Source of the DNA: Hydrogenispora ethanolica
GTDB lineage: Bacteria; Bacillota; UBA4882; UBA8346
Reading direction: 5' to 3'
NCBI RefSeq assembly: GCF_004340685.1
Contig: NZ_SLUN01000008.1
Location: forward strand, 1-64,000
Length of the DNA stretch: 64,000 nucleotides
Made by a program: the position numbers and the translations under genes. The notes beneath the pieces were generated by a model, which was not told the origin of the DNA, ran no database searches, and saw only the letters and a list, made by a program, of their open reading frames with translations. Numbering within the stretch: the first letter of the stretch is position 1; each line of letters starts with the position of its first letter. Below are positions 9,162-18,218 of the stretch, one piece after another.

Positions 9162-10439
9162 ATGCACTTCATCAAAGTTTTTTTCCTAATCGTTCTATGC
9201 TCCCTGATCCTCGGCTGTTTCGGCTCGAATCGCCCGACCCCCGTCGGCGAACAGGGCGAAACCATTCATTTGCTGGGAGCGGTCGGGGTCCACGAGGCTC
9301 TGGTGGCCCTCTGGGAGCAGCGCTTGGCCCCGTATCACATCCGGGTCGAAAAAAACTTTTTTTATTGGGATACCTATTGGGCCAAGGCCCGCATGGCCAT
9401 TATCAATAACACGGGCGAGTACGATATCATCCTGGGCACCTGCGCCAAACTGAACCATTTTGTGAATAGCGGCAAGGTGATTCCCCTAAACGACGTGGCG
9501 GAACGGGCCGGCCTGAAAATGGCAGCCCTTTACCGGCCGCTGCAAGAGAGCCTCCCGATCCGCGGCAAAATGTATTGCCTGCCTTACCTAGTGGATACCC
9601 CCATCTTTATTTACCGGCGGGACCTTTACCAAAAGGCGGGACTGATTCCGCCGCGCACGCTCAAGCAGCTATATCTGAACGGCAAAAAAATGACGGCGGA
9701 GGGCCGTTTCGGGCTGGCCTTTCCGGCCAACCCCCAGGAGAACGCGGCCATATTGTGGAGCTATTTTCTCTGGTCCAGCGGCGGCGAATTTTTTGACCGC
9801 CGTTGGCATCCGGCGCTCAGCAGCCGCATGGCCCAGAACGCGACCCAGCTCTACAACCAGATGCTCCAGGAATGCGCCCCTCCGGCGGTTGCCACCTGGC
9901 AGACGGAGGAGGCCGTCAATTTCTTCGTCAGCGGCCGTCTGGCGGCGATGATTCTCTGGTCCGGGGCGTCCGCCATTTTGGGTAATAATGAAAAGAGCCG
10001 GGTGGCGGGGAAGGTCGGTTATGCGCCGCTGCCAGCGGGCGATCTGGGGAAGGCAATTCCCCCCATGGAAGCGTGGGGAGCCATTGTCCCGAGCCGGAGC
10101 AAGCATATTTTGGCCGCCAAGAAGTTCTGCGAAGTGATGGTCGGCCGGGAAACGCTCGAAGCAGTGGCGTCCCTGGGAATCGCCCCCACCCCGGTGCCGG
10201 AGATCAACCAACGGTATGCCGAGGCCGCCCCTCATTCCTCTTTCGCCATCGCTACCCGGTTGCTGACCGTGGCCCGCGAGCAATCCGCCCTCCCGGAGAG
10301 TACTCAGCTGAACGCGATCATCGGTTCGGCTTTGAACGGCATTCTGACCGGCGCCGACGTCAAGGCCACCTTGGAGACGCTCGATCGGCAAGTAGATAGC
10401 ATCATGCGGGTGAGCAAGTATTACCCGAAAGAGCCATAA
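9162..10439 (+). CDS. family 1 extracellular solute-binding lipoprotein linked to the two-component system
   Basis: Sugar-binding protein of 425 residues with a lipoprotein signal: SLILGC gives a lipobox with the acylated cysteine at residue 19. It lies 66 bases behind the regulator gene, and no permease follows in the same unit. The next importer carries its own, unrelated-looking binding protein. The kinase, regulator and lipoprotein together resemble three-component sensors in which the binding protein presents the ligand to a YesM-type kinase. That role is inferred from position; supplying the same permeases as an alternative receptor is the main alternative. Confidence 0.88.
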   Translation: MHFIKVFFLIVLCSLILGCFGSNRPTPVGEQGETIHLLGAVGVHEALVALWEQRLAPYHIRVEKNFFYWDTYWAKARMAIINNTGEYDIILGTCAKLNHFVNSGKVIPLNDVAERAGLKMAALYRPLQESLPIRGKMYCLPYLVDTPIFIYRRDLYQKAGLIPPRTLKQLYLNGKKMTAEGRFGLAFPANPQENAAILWSYFLWSSGGEFFDRRWHPALSSRMAQNATQLYNQMLQECAPPAVATWQTEEAVNFFVSGRLAAMILWSGASAILGNNEKSRVAGKVGYAPLPAGDLGKAIPPMEAWGAIVPSRSKHILAAKKFCEVMVGRETLEAVASLGIAPTPVPEINQRYAEAAPHSSFAIATRLLTVAREQSALPESTQLNAIIGSALNGILTGADVKATLETLDRQVDSIMRVSKYYPKEP

Positions 10440-10486
10440 GCGGAATAAAAGCTGCTACATAGGATGAAATAAATTTCTTTAATAAG

Positions 10487-10670
10487 ATTTGCATTCCTAA
10501 TGCAACGACTTTTAACAAAGCCGTTTGCATAGCAAAGCCGAATGCAAATGAAATCAAAACGGAATTGAATTCAACCTGAATCCGTGACGAATCGGTTTAT
10601 ACCAGGTGAAACGTTGTCGCAAGTTCTTACGGTTTTGCCTGGTAGCCTATAGAGGTCACGGATTCAGGTT
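10487..10670. repeat. nested inverted repeats in the leader of the sugar importer operon
   Basis: Between the lipoprotein gene and the importer lie 450 bases without a gene. A first perfect 10-base inverted repeat (ATTTGCATTC at 10487, GAATGCAAAT at 10540) is followed by a larger one: AACCTGAATCCGTGAC (10573-10588) pairs exactly with 10655-10670. Inside it, TACCAGG pairs with CCTGGTA. The result is an interrupted stem of about 98 bases. It could be an operator cluster for the AraC-type regulator, a leader RNA fold or a small inserted element. Confidence 0.55.
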
Positions 10671-10895
10671 CAACTTATATAGCCAAATTTATTCCACCCG
10701 TTGCGGAATTTTTTTCACTCCGCTCGCGCCAGGCGTCCTTCCGGGACGAAAGTATCCGTATTGCATCGACTATATCGTAATTTTAGGAAATGGCGAACGC
10801 TTTGCAATTATGTTACTAATAAATAAAGCGGTTCTCAAAGCGTGGGCGGATTGTGGTAACGGCAGCCGAGAGCCTATCAAAGAGGAGGGGTACAT

Positions 10896-12212
10896 TTGAG
10901 AAGATTCTGGTTGATGGCATTGGTTCTCCTGGTGGCTTTGTCCAGTATGTCGGTTCTGGCAGCGCCGAAGGTCACCCTGCGGTACGCGCTGTGGGATTCC
11001 AATCAGCAACCGGCGATGGAAGCTTCGATCAAGGAATTCATGAAGCGGAATCCGAATATCGACGTTAAGGTGGAATTGACCGAGTGGACGGATTATTGGA
11101 CCAAAATCACCACCGGCGTCGCCTCAGGCACGCTGCCCGATGTTTTCTGGGGACATTTGGCTTATTTTTCGGGACTGATCACCAAAGGCGCCCTGGCCGA
11201 CTTGACCCCCATGATCAAAAAAGACAAAATCGATTTGAGCATCTATTACAAGTCGCTCGTGGGCAACTGGAATTATAAAGGCAAGCAGTACGGCATTCCG
11301 AAAGATTGGGATACCATCGCGATCTTCTACAACAAGAACCTGTTGGATAAGGCCCATGTGCCGTATCCCAGCGAGGATTGGTCCTGGAATCCCAAAGACG
11401 GCGGGGAGTTCCTGCAGGTCTTGCAGAAGCTGACCATCGATGCCAACGGCAAAAACGCCACGGAAAAAGGTTTTGACAAAAACAAAGTGGCCCAATACGG
11501 CTTTGGTGAAGTAGCCGGCGACAATATGCAGGGCGGCTGGCTGAATTTCGTCTGGATGAACGGCGGAACGGGCGTATTGAATAAGCCTTACGGCGACAAG
11601 TTCGTGCTGGATCAGCCGAAGGCCGTCGAGACGCTTCAATTCTGGGGTGACCTGGTCAGCAAGTATGGCGTCGCTCCGTCGACCTTCGCCACCCAGACCG
11701 GATCGGCCAATGCCTGGGAATTGTTCACCGCTCAAAAAATCGCGATGGTACCGGAAGGCTCCTGGATGTTATCCGCGGCCCGGGCCAATCTCAAATTTAA
11801 CTGGGACGTGGCGTTGTTGCCCAAAGGCCCGGCGGGACGCTACAGTTGTTTCAACGGCTTGGCGCACAATATCTATGCCAAAACCAAACATCTGAAAGAA
11901 GCCTGGCGGCTGGTGAAATGGATGGACGGCTATGAATCGCAACAGATCGTCTCCAAACACGGCGTCGTCTTCCCGGCCATTTCCAAATTGATGCCGGTAT
12001 ATCTGGAAGCGACTAAATCCAAAGGACCGGCCCATATCCAATACTTTATCGACGAGACCGCCAAAACCGGACTCTGGCCGATGCATGTCAATTGGAATCC
12101 GCTCTTCGATATCATCGGACGGGAATTGAATACCGCTTTCTCCGGCTCCATCACAGCCAAAGAAGCCATTCAAAACATCAAGGCGCAAGTGCAGCCGTTA
12201 CTCAAACCGTAA
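10896..12212 (+). CDS. sugar ABC transporter substrate-binding protein
   Basis: Family 1 extracellular solute-binding protein of 438 residues, the receptor for the two permeases that follow. The N-terminus is a classical signal peptide ending near VLAAP, with no lipobox cysteine, so the mature protein is not lipid-anchored. Starts at TTG with GGAGGG about seven bases upstream. The linked alpha-galactosidase suggests substrates such as melibiose, raffinose or galactomannan oligosaccharides. No ATPase gene is present, so a shared MsmX-type ATPase encoded elsewhere is expected, as is usual for this class. Confidence 0.92.
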   Translation: MRRFWLMALVLLVALSSMSVLAAPKVTLRYALWDSNQQPAMEASIKEFMKRNPNIDVKVELTEWTDYWTKITTGVASGTLPDVFWGHLAYFSGLITKGALADLTPMIKKDKIDLSIYYKSLVGNWNYKGKQYGIPKDWDTIAIFYNKNLLDKAHVPYPSEDWSWNPKDGGEFLQVLQKLTIDANGKNATEKGFDKNKVAQYGFGEVAGDNMQGGWLNFVWMNGGTGVLNKPYGDKFVLDQPKAVETLQFWGDLVSKYGVAPSTFATQTGSANAWELFTAQKIAMVPEGSWMLSAARANLKFNWDVALLPKGPAGRYSCFNGLAHNIYAKTKHLKEAWRLVKWMDGYESQQIVSKHGVVFPAISKLMPVYLEATKSKGPAHIQYFIDETAKTGLWPMHVNWNPLFDIIGRELNTAFSGSITAKEAIQNIKAQVQPLLKP

Positions 12213-12291
12213 ATCCGCGAACCGGCTTGGAGGCGGGAAGGATCCGCTCATGGCGCTCTTTCCCGCCATTTCTTTGTTACAGGAGGTTTCC

Positions 12292-13218
12292 ATGAAAACG
12301 GAGATGGTTCCAATCCAGAACCGGCGGACTCCATCCGCCAGACATCGCTGGCGGGAATGGCTGGCCGGTTACTTTCTGATACTCCCGAATCTGCTCGGGT
12401 TTCTCATCTTTATGTTGGCGCCGATCGTGGCCACCATCTTGATCAGTTTTACCAATTGGGATTTGATTACCGTCCCCAAGTGGGTGGGATTTTTAAATTA
12501 CCAGGCGCTGTTTCAGGACCCCATTTTTTGGTTGTCCCTCAAAAAAACGCTGCTCTTTACGGTCGTAAATGTGCCGATTCAAAGTTTTCTGGCGCTGTTG
12601 GTAGCGGTTTTACTCAATCGTAAGCTACGGGCGTTGAATCTTTTGCGGACGCTCTTCATTATGCCGTGGATCTGCATGCCGGTGGCCATCGGTCTCTCCT
12701 GGACCTGGATCTACAATTTTGAATTCGGCTATCTGAATCATCTGTTGTTATCCTTGGGATTGGGCAGAGTGGGCTGGTTGACCTCGCAAGATCTGGCTTT
12801 ATTTTCGATTTTGGCCGTCAACGTCTGGGAGTATCTCGGCTGGCATATTATTCTGCTGCTCGCCGCCTTGCAGATCGTCCCGCCCGAACTGCACGAGGCC
12901 GCGTTGGTGGACGGCGCCAGCAATTGGACCCGCTTCTGGAAGATTACGGTGCCGGTGATCAGCCCGATCTTCTTCTACGACCTGGTGGTCAACATGATCA
13001 ACACGCTCCAGATCTTCGACCTGCCGATCACCATGACCAATGGCGGCCCCGGCAACGCGGCCCGGGTTTTCAACCTCTATCTCTATCAGAAAGGCTTCTC
13101 GTTTCTGCAGATGGGCCAGGCCTGCACGATGGGGGTTATCCAGTTTGGATTGATTGTGATTGCGACCTTTATTGTCTTTCGATATCTCGGCTCGCGGGTT
13201 AACTATGATGTATCCTAA
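12292..13218 (+). CDS. sugar ABC transporter permease, MalF/UgpA type
   Basis: Inner-membrane permease of 308 residues with six predicted helices. The cytoplasmic EAA loop reads ELHEAALVDGASNWTRFWKITVPVISP, which docks the ATPase. ATG at 12292 was chosen because AGGAGG lies four to five bases upstream; an upstream in-frame ATG at 12250 lacks a site. It is followed 18 bases later by the partner permease. Confidence 0.93.
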   Translation: MKTEMVPIQNRRTPSARHRWREWLAGYFLILPNLLGFLIFMLAPIVATILISFTNWDLITVPKWVGFLNYQALFQDPIFWLSLKKTLLFTVVNVPIQSFLALLVAVLLNRKLRALNLLRTLFIMPWICMPVAIGLSWTWIYNFEFGYLNHLLLSLGLGRVGWLTSQDLALFSILAVNVWEYLGWHIILLLAALQIVPPELHEAALVDGASNWTRFWKITVPVISPIFFYDLVVNMINTLQIFDLPITMTNGGPGNAARVFNLYLYQKGFSFLQMGQACTMGVIQFGLIVIATFIVFRYLGSRVNYDVS

Positions 13219-13236
13219 ACAAGGGGGAGACTACCC

Positions 13237-14073
13237 ATGCGCTCTTCAAGCCCGAAGCATTGGCTAAAGCAGTCGCTGCTTTATCTGTCGATTTGCGTGA
13301 TACTCTTTGCCTACCTTTTCCCGTTGTTCTGGCAGTTTTCCACCTCCCTCAAGGAGTCCGGCGAAGTTTTCGCGGGGTATAATCTGATTCCGAAAAAAGT
13401 GGTTTGGGACAGCTATGCCACGGCCTGGTCGACCTTTAACATTCGCCAGTATCTTTTCAATACCGTGGTGGTGGCGGCGATTGTCACTTTCGGGACTTTG
13501 CTCTCTTGCGCCATGGCCGGCTACGCTTTCGCCCGCTTGCGGTTCCCGGGGCGCGATTTCATATTCTACCTTTATTTGGGAACGATGATGGTCCCGGGAG
13601 CGGTTACACTGATCCCTGCCTATTACGTGATTTTAAAGTTGAACCTGGCCAACTCCTACTTCGCCCTGATCATCCCGTTCATCTTCGGGAATGCCTTTGG
13701 CACCTTTCTGATGCGCCAGTATTATCTGACGATCCCGAAGGATCTGGCGGAATCGGCTACCATTGACGGCGCGGGTTATCTGCGGACTTGGTGGAGCATT
13801 ATGCTGCCGTTGAGCAAGCCGACCCTGGCCACGCTGGGCGTCATGACCCTGGTAGCCCAGTGGAACAGTTTCATCTGGCCCTTGGTGGTCACCCAAAACC
13901 CGGCTTTGAAAGTTTTGGCGGTGGGTTTGTCCGATTTCCGGCTATACCGCAATATCCAGTGGAATGCGCTGATGGCTGCGGTCATGATCGCCATTGTTCC
14001 GATGCTGGTGATTCTGGCCCTAGCCCAAAAACTGTTTATCAAGGGGATTCAGTTTTCGGGAGTCAACCGTTAG
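13237..14073 (+). CDS. sugar ABC transporter permease, MalG type
   Basis: Second permease of the importer, 278 residues with six helices. Its EAA loop reads DLAESATIDGAGYLRTWWSIMLPLSKPTLAT and the C-terminus is the family's typical QKLFIKGIQFSGVN. It is preceded by GGGGGAGA and lies in one unit with the binding protein, its partner permease and the alpha-galactosidase. Confidence 0.93.
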   Translation: MRSSSPKHWLKQSLLYLSICVILFAYLFPLFWQFSTSLKESGEVFAGYNLIPKKVVWDSYATAWSTFNIRQYLFNTVVVAAIVTFGTLLSCAMAGYAFARLRFPGRDFIFYLYLGTMMVPGAVTLIPAYYVILKLNLANSYFALIIPFIFGNAFGTFLMRQYYLTIPKDLAESATIDGAGYLRTWWSIMLPLSKPTLATLGVMTLVAQWNSFIWPLVVTQNPALKVLAVGLSDFRLYRNIQWNALMAAVMIAIVPMLVILALAQKLFIKGIQFSGVNR

Positions 14074-14133
14074 TCGATATGGCCCGGACTGATGGAGCCT
14101 TTATTTCATCAAACAAAGAACGGAGAGTCGGAA

Positions 14134-16332
14134 ATGGGAATCGTATATCATGAAGCGCAACGGATGTTTCACTTGCAATCAAGCCAGATGAGCTACGGAA
14201 TGCAAGTCATGAAATCAGGCTATCTGGCGCATCTTTACTGGGGGCGGCGGCTCCGCTCCCTCCCGGCGGGGCCGCTGCTGGAGCAGCAGGGCCGCCCGTT
14301 CTCAGTGACTCCGGATCCGGACGATCCGGCTTTCTCCCTGGACACGCTGGCTCAGGAGTACCCGGCTTACGGCAACAGCGATTTCCGGGAGCCCGCCTTT
14401 CAAGTGCAGCTGGAGAACGGCTCGACCGTCACGGATTTGCGGTTTCACGGCTACCGCATCCTGCCGGGAAAGCCCGGGCTCCCCGGGTTGCCCGCGACCT
14501 ACGTGGAGACCCTCGAGGAAGCCAGCACTCTGGAAATCGAGTTGCGAGATGAATTGATCGGCCTGCAAGTGCTGCTTTCCTATACCATCTATGAGAATTG
14601 GAACGTGCTCACCCGTGCGGTGCGTTTTCACAATGCCGGTCCAAGCAACCTCACCTTGCTGCGGGCCCTGAGCGTGAGCGTCGATTTCCCGGACAATCAA
14701 TACGATCGATTGCATCTGCACGGCGCTTGGGCCAGGGAACGCCATCCGGAGCGGTGTCCTTTGAGAAACGGCGTTCAAAATATCGCCAGCCGGCGCGGGG
14801 CCAGCAGCCATCAGCAGAATCCCTTCCTGGCCCTGCTGCGCCGGGACGCCACCGAGGACCACGGCGAAGTCTTCGGGTTCAACCTGGTTTACAGCGGCAA
14901 CTTTCTGGCCCAAGCCGAAGTCGGCCCGTATTTTACCACCCGGGTGATGTTGGGAATCAACCCCTTCGATTTTACGTGGCGGTTGGAACCGGGCCAGACC
15001 TTCCAGACTCCCGAGGCGGTCCTGGTCTATTCGCCGGAAGGGTTGGGGGCAATGTCCCGGACCTACCACCGGCTCTACCGCACCCGGCTCTGCCGAGGCG
15101 TCTATCGCGATCGAGTCCGCCCGATCCTGATCAATAATTGGGAAGCCACCTATTTCGATTTTGACGCCGCCGCCATCGAAAGGATCGCCCGGAGCGCCGG
15201 GGAGCTCGGCATCGAGCTCTTCGTCCTGGATGACGGCTGGTTCGGCCGGCGCGAGGACGACCGTTCTTCGCTGGGGGACTGGTTCGTCAACCGGGCGAAG
15301 CTCCCGGACGGGCTGGATGATCTGGCAGGGCGCGTCAACCGGCTGGGACTGAAGTTCGGGTTATGGTTCGAGCCGGAGATGGTCTCCCCCGACAGCGACT
15401 TATACCGGAAACACCCGGACTGGTGCCTGCATGTGCCGGGCCGCGGCCGTTCGCAGGGCCGGAATCAATTGATTCTGGATTTCTCCCGCCCGGAGGTCTG
15501 CGAGGCGATCACCGCCATGGTCTCGGATATTTTGCGGAGCGCGCCCATCGCCTATGTGAAATGGGACATGAACCGGCACATGACCGAGATCGGTTCGGCG
15601 GCGCTGCCGCCGGAACGGCAACGGGAGACCGCCCACCGCTATATGCTCGGCCTGTACCGCGTGTTGGAGGCGCTCACCGCGGCTTTCCCCGAGGTATTGT
15701 TCGAAAGCTGTTCCGGCGGGGGCGGCCGTTTCGATCCCGGCATGCTGTATTATATGCCTCAGACCTGGACCAGCGATGATACGGACGCGGTGGAGCGGCT
15801 GAAGATCCAGTACGGCACCAGCCTGGTCTACCCGCCGATCACCATGGGCAGCCATGTCTCGGCCGTTCCCAATCATCAGCTGCAAAGGGTGACTCCGTTA
15901 GCGACCCGCGCACTGGTAGCGATGTCGGGCAACTTCGGCTTCGAACTCGATTTAACCCGGCTGGACGGCGCGGAACGGGAAGCCGTCGCCGCCCAAGTGG
16001 CGCTCTATAAAGAAGTCCGGCCGATCGTGCAATTCGGCGACTTTTACCGCTTGTTGAGCCCGTTTGAAACGAACCGGGCGGCCTGGCTCTTCGTGTCCGA
16101 AGACAAGCGGGAGGCTTTTGCGGTGTACTGCAAGATCCTGGCCGAGCCCAACCCCGGTCTGGAACGCCTCCGGTTGCAGGGCCTCAACCCGGAATTCAAT
16201 TACCGGGTGAACGGCGCCGGGATCTTTGGCGGCGATGAATTGCTGTACGTCGGTCTGAAGATTCCGGAGCCACTGCTGTTGGCGGGGGACTTTCAGAGCT
16301 GCTGCTGGCGCTTGGAAGCCGTCCGGGCCTGA
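14134..16332 (+). CDS. alpha-galactosidase, glycoside hydrolase family 36
   Basis: Cytoplasmic enzyme of 732 residues that removes terminal alpha-1,6-galactose from melibiose, raffinose-type sugars or galactomannan fragments. It has no signal peptide. An N-terminal beta-sandwich is followed by a TIM barrel with NWEATYFDF, LDDGWFG, the nucleophile Asp478 in YVKWDMNRH and the acid/base Asp548 in the WTSDDTDA stretch; the SCSGGG loop lies before it. These positions match those known in Geobacillus GH36 enzymes. ATG at 14134 was preferred to one 42 bases earlier because of the GGAG upstream. It is the last gene of the importer operon. Confidence 0.95.
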   Translation: MGIVYHEAQRMFHLQSSQMSYGMQVMKSGYLAHLYWGRRLRSLPAGPLLEQQGRPFSVTPDPDDPAFSLDTLAQEYPAYGNSDFREPAFQVQLENGSTVTDLRFHGYRILPGKPGLPGLPATYVETLEEASTLEIELRDELIGLQVLLSYTIYENWNVLTRAVRFHNAGPSNLTLLRALSVSVDFPDNQYDRLHLHGAWARERHPERCPLRNGVQNIASRRGASSHQQNPFLALLRRDATEDHGEVFGFNLVYSGNFLAQAEVGPYFTTRVMLGINPFDFTWRLEPGQTFQTPEAVLVYSPEGLGAMSRTYHRLYRTRLCRGVYRDRVRPILINNWEATYFDFDAAAIERIARSAGELGIELFVLDDGWFGRREDDRSSLGDWFVNRAKLPDGLDDLAGRVNRLGLKFGLWFEPEMVSPDSDLYRKHPDWCLHVPGRGRSQGRNQLILDFSRPEVCEAITAMVSDILRSAPIAYVKWDMNRHMTEIGSAALPPERQRETAHRYMLGLYRVLEALTAAFPEVLFESCSGGGGRFDPGMLYYMPQTWTSDDTDAVERLKIQYGTSLVYPPITMGSHVSAVPNHQLQRVTPLATRALVAMSGNFGFELDLTRLDGAEREAVAAQVALYKEVRPIVQFGDFYRLLSPFETNRAAWLFVSEDKREAFAVYCKILAEPNPGLERLRLQGLNPEFNYRVNGAGIFGGDELLYVGLKIPEPLLLAGDFQSCCWRLEAVRA

Positions 16333-16375
16333 GCGGGATTGAGAAGAGTTCTTTTGAGCGCAAATAGGTCGGATG

Positions 16376-16409
16376 AATGAGGAACGCTGAGAACCGGTTC
16401 CTCATTTTT
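16376..16409 (+). terminator. rho-independent terminator of the alpha-galactoside operon
   Basis: Perfect 10-bp stem AATGAGGAAC (16376-16385) with GTTCCTCATT (16397-16406), an 11-base loop and a short T run. It follows the alpha-galactosidase stop by 44 bases. Confidence 0.75.
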
Positions 16410-16535
16410 GAGTGCTTTTGCGATGGGCCGGCTCTCCGGAAAAGGATGATTTCGAGGGTGATTCTCTGTCGCTTTGATGGTATAATTTGCATAAACCGAA
16501 TGTTTGCTCAGGCTTTTCAGATCAAGGAGGCTGTC

Positions 16536-17186
16536 ATGGCAGTCAAAAAGCTGTTTTGGGAGGATCCGTATTGCGCGACCGTCGAAGCCGTTGTTACCGG
16601 CGTCGCCGGTCCGGTTGTCACGCTCGACCAGACCATTTTGTACGCTTTCTCCGGTGGCCAAGATTCGGACTCCGGGACCATCGCCGGCTATCCGGTGCTC
16701 AAAGCGGAGAAGGACGGCAAGGAGATCCTGTATACCTTGCCGCCCGAGCATGATTTGTACACTGGAGAGCGCGTCCCGGTTTGCATTGACTGGGAAAAAA
16801 GGTACAAACTCATGAAGCTGCATTTTGCGGCGGAACTTATCTTGGAACTGGTCTATCAGAATTTTGATCATCCCGAGAAGATCGGCGCTCATATCACTCA
16901 GGATAAAGCCAGATTGGACTTTCACTGGCCCGGGAATATCACGGCGCTCTTTCCGGAGCTGCAACGGAAGATTAGCGAAATGATCGCGGCGGATCAGGCG
17001 ATCACCAGCGATTTTGAGGATGTGGAAGCGGAGCGGCGCTATTGGGAGATTCCGGGATTCGCCAAGGTAGCCTGCGGCGGAACTCATCTCCGCAGTACCG
17101 GAGAGATCGGCGCCATCACTTTAAAACGGCGCAACGTCGGCGGCGGCAAGGAACGGATCGAGATTTATCTCCGGCCTTTGGGTTAG
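16536..17186 (+). CDS. AlaX-type alanyl-tRNA editing protein
   Basis: Free-standing editing-domain protein of 216 residues, expected to hydrolyse serine or glycine wrongly attached to tRNA-Ala. The N-terminal part resembles the AlaRS-associated barrel (LFWEDPYCATVEAVV, SGGQDSDSGTI); the tRNA_SAD region carries CGGTHLRSTGEIG with the Cys-x3-His metal pair. The usual first metal motif His-x3-His reads HFAAE here, so the second histidine is replaced by Glu. The start is the ATG with AAGGAGG five bases upstream. Confidence 0.85.
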   Translation: MAVKKLFWEDPYCATVEAVVTGVAGPVVTLDQTILYAFSGGQDSDSGTIAGYPVLKAEKDGKEILYTLPPEHDLYTGERVPVCIDWEKRYKLMKLHFAAELILELVYQNFDHPEKIGAHITQDKARLDFHWPGNITALFPELQRKISEMIAADQAITSDFEDVEAERRYWEIPGFAKVACGGTHLRSTGEIGAITLKRRNVGGGKERIEIYLRPLG

Positions 17187-17254
17187 GCATTCGATGAAGC
17201 ACTCGTACCGCTCAGCTGTTAACGAAACTGTACACTCAAAATGGAGGAAATCTC

Positions 17255-17788
17255 ATGATATTGTCGGGTCGCGCCATCAAGGCGAAATTAGGAAAACAAA
17301 TTATCATCGATCCTTTTCGGGAGGAGCAGCTCAATCCGAACAGCTATAATCTGCGGCTCCATCATGAATTGCTGGTTTATGAGGAACCGGTCCTGGACAT
17401 GAAACGGCCCAATCCATTCCGGCAGTTGACGATACCCCCCGAGGGGCTGGTCCTGGAGACCGGCCGGCTGTATCTGGGGCGGACTTTGGAGTATACCGAG
17501 ACCGACGGTTATGTGCCGATGCTGGAGGGCCGGTCGTCGGTAGGGCGGCTGGGCCTGTTCATCCATGTCACCGCCGGATTCGGCGACGTCGGTTTCAAAG
17601 GCTATTGGACGCTGGAGATCTTTTGTATCCAACCCATCCGGATCTATGCCGGCGTGTCGATCTGCCAGATTTATTACCACACCATCGAGGGAGATTATGA
17701 CCGTTACTGCAGCGGCAAATACCAGAACAACCGGGGAATTCAGCCGAGTCTGCTCTATCGGGATTTTTCAACCGGCGACGAGGAGTAA
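17255..17788 (+). CDS. dcd: dCTP deaminase
   Basis: Enzyme of 177 residues that converts dCTP to dUTP, or directly to dUMP in the bifunctional variety, feeding thymidylate synthesis. It has the family's N-terminal LNPNSYNLRL and the catalytic stretch EGRSSVGRLGLFIHVTAGFGD, with the conserved Glu, Arg and Ser. It stands 68 bases after the AlaX gene with GGAGGAA before its ATG, and is closed by a terminator. Confidence 0.93.
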   Translation: MILSGRAIKAKLGKQIIIDPFREEQLNPNSYNLRLHHELLVYEEPVLDMKRPNPFRQLTIPPEGLVLETGRLYLGRTLEYTETDGYVPMLEGRSSVGRLGLFIHVTAGFGDVGFKGYWTLEIFCIQPIRIYAGVSICQIYYHTIEGDYDRYCSGKYQNNRGIQPSLLYRDFSTGDEE

Positions 17789-17844
17789 CAAAGCCGTCCG
17801 CTGACGGGGCGAGAGCGATATATACCAGATATTCATTCACCAAA

Positions 17845-17881
17845 ACGACGGGCGAGAGTTAACGCCCGTTGTCTTTGTTTT
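17845..17881 (+). terminator. rho-independent terminator after dcd
   Basis: Ten-base stem ACGACGGGCG with CGCCCGTTGT (one G-T pair), loop of eight bases, followed by CTTTGTTTT. The 340 bases from here to prkA hold no gene; a perfect hairpin AAGCAACG-TT-CGTTGCTT (18162-18179) lies 40 bases before the prkA start. Confidence 0.65.
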
Positions 17882-18218
17882 GGGGGCAAGAGCCAAGTTC
17901 CGGAGGAATCGGTCGAATTTCGAAACCATCATGTGCCTTTCGCAATACAATATACGGGGAGCAACGGAGCGAGGGCTGTCCGGGGGTAGGCTCCAGGGAT
18001 TTTTTTGAAAAGTAAACCATCGCTCCATTTGGAAAACGGCGGGTTTTTCCAAAGCAGGCATGGCTTATGCCAAAAACCATGTTCCGAATACCCTGTTAGA
18101 AGAGTAAAATACCATGAATGACAATAGCTCTTTTGGGAAATGGAGAGGAGAAGCCAAAGGGAAGCAACGTTCGTTGCTTGCCGCTGGCGGAGACGGAACG
18201 ACCGTTTGGAGGGATACA

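Noticed and set aside
16458-16486. TATAAT before the AlaX gene as a full promoter
   Set aside because: No acceptable -35 box lies at the correct spacing, so it was not listed.
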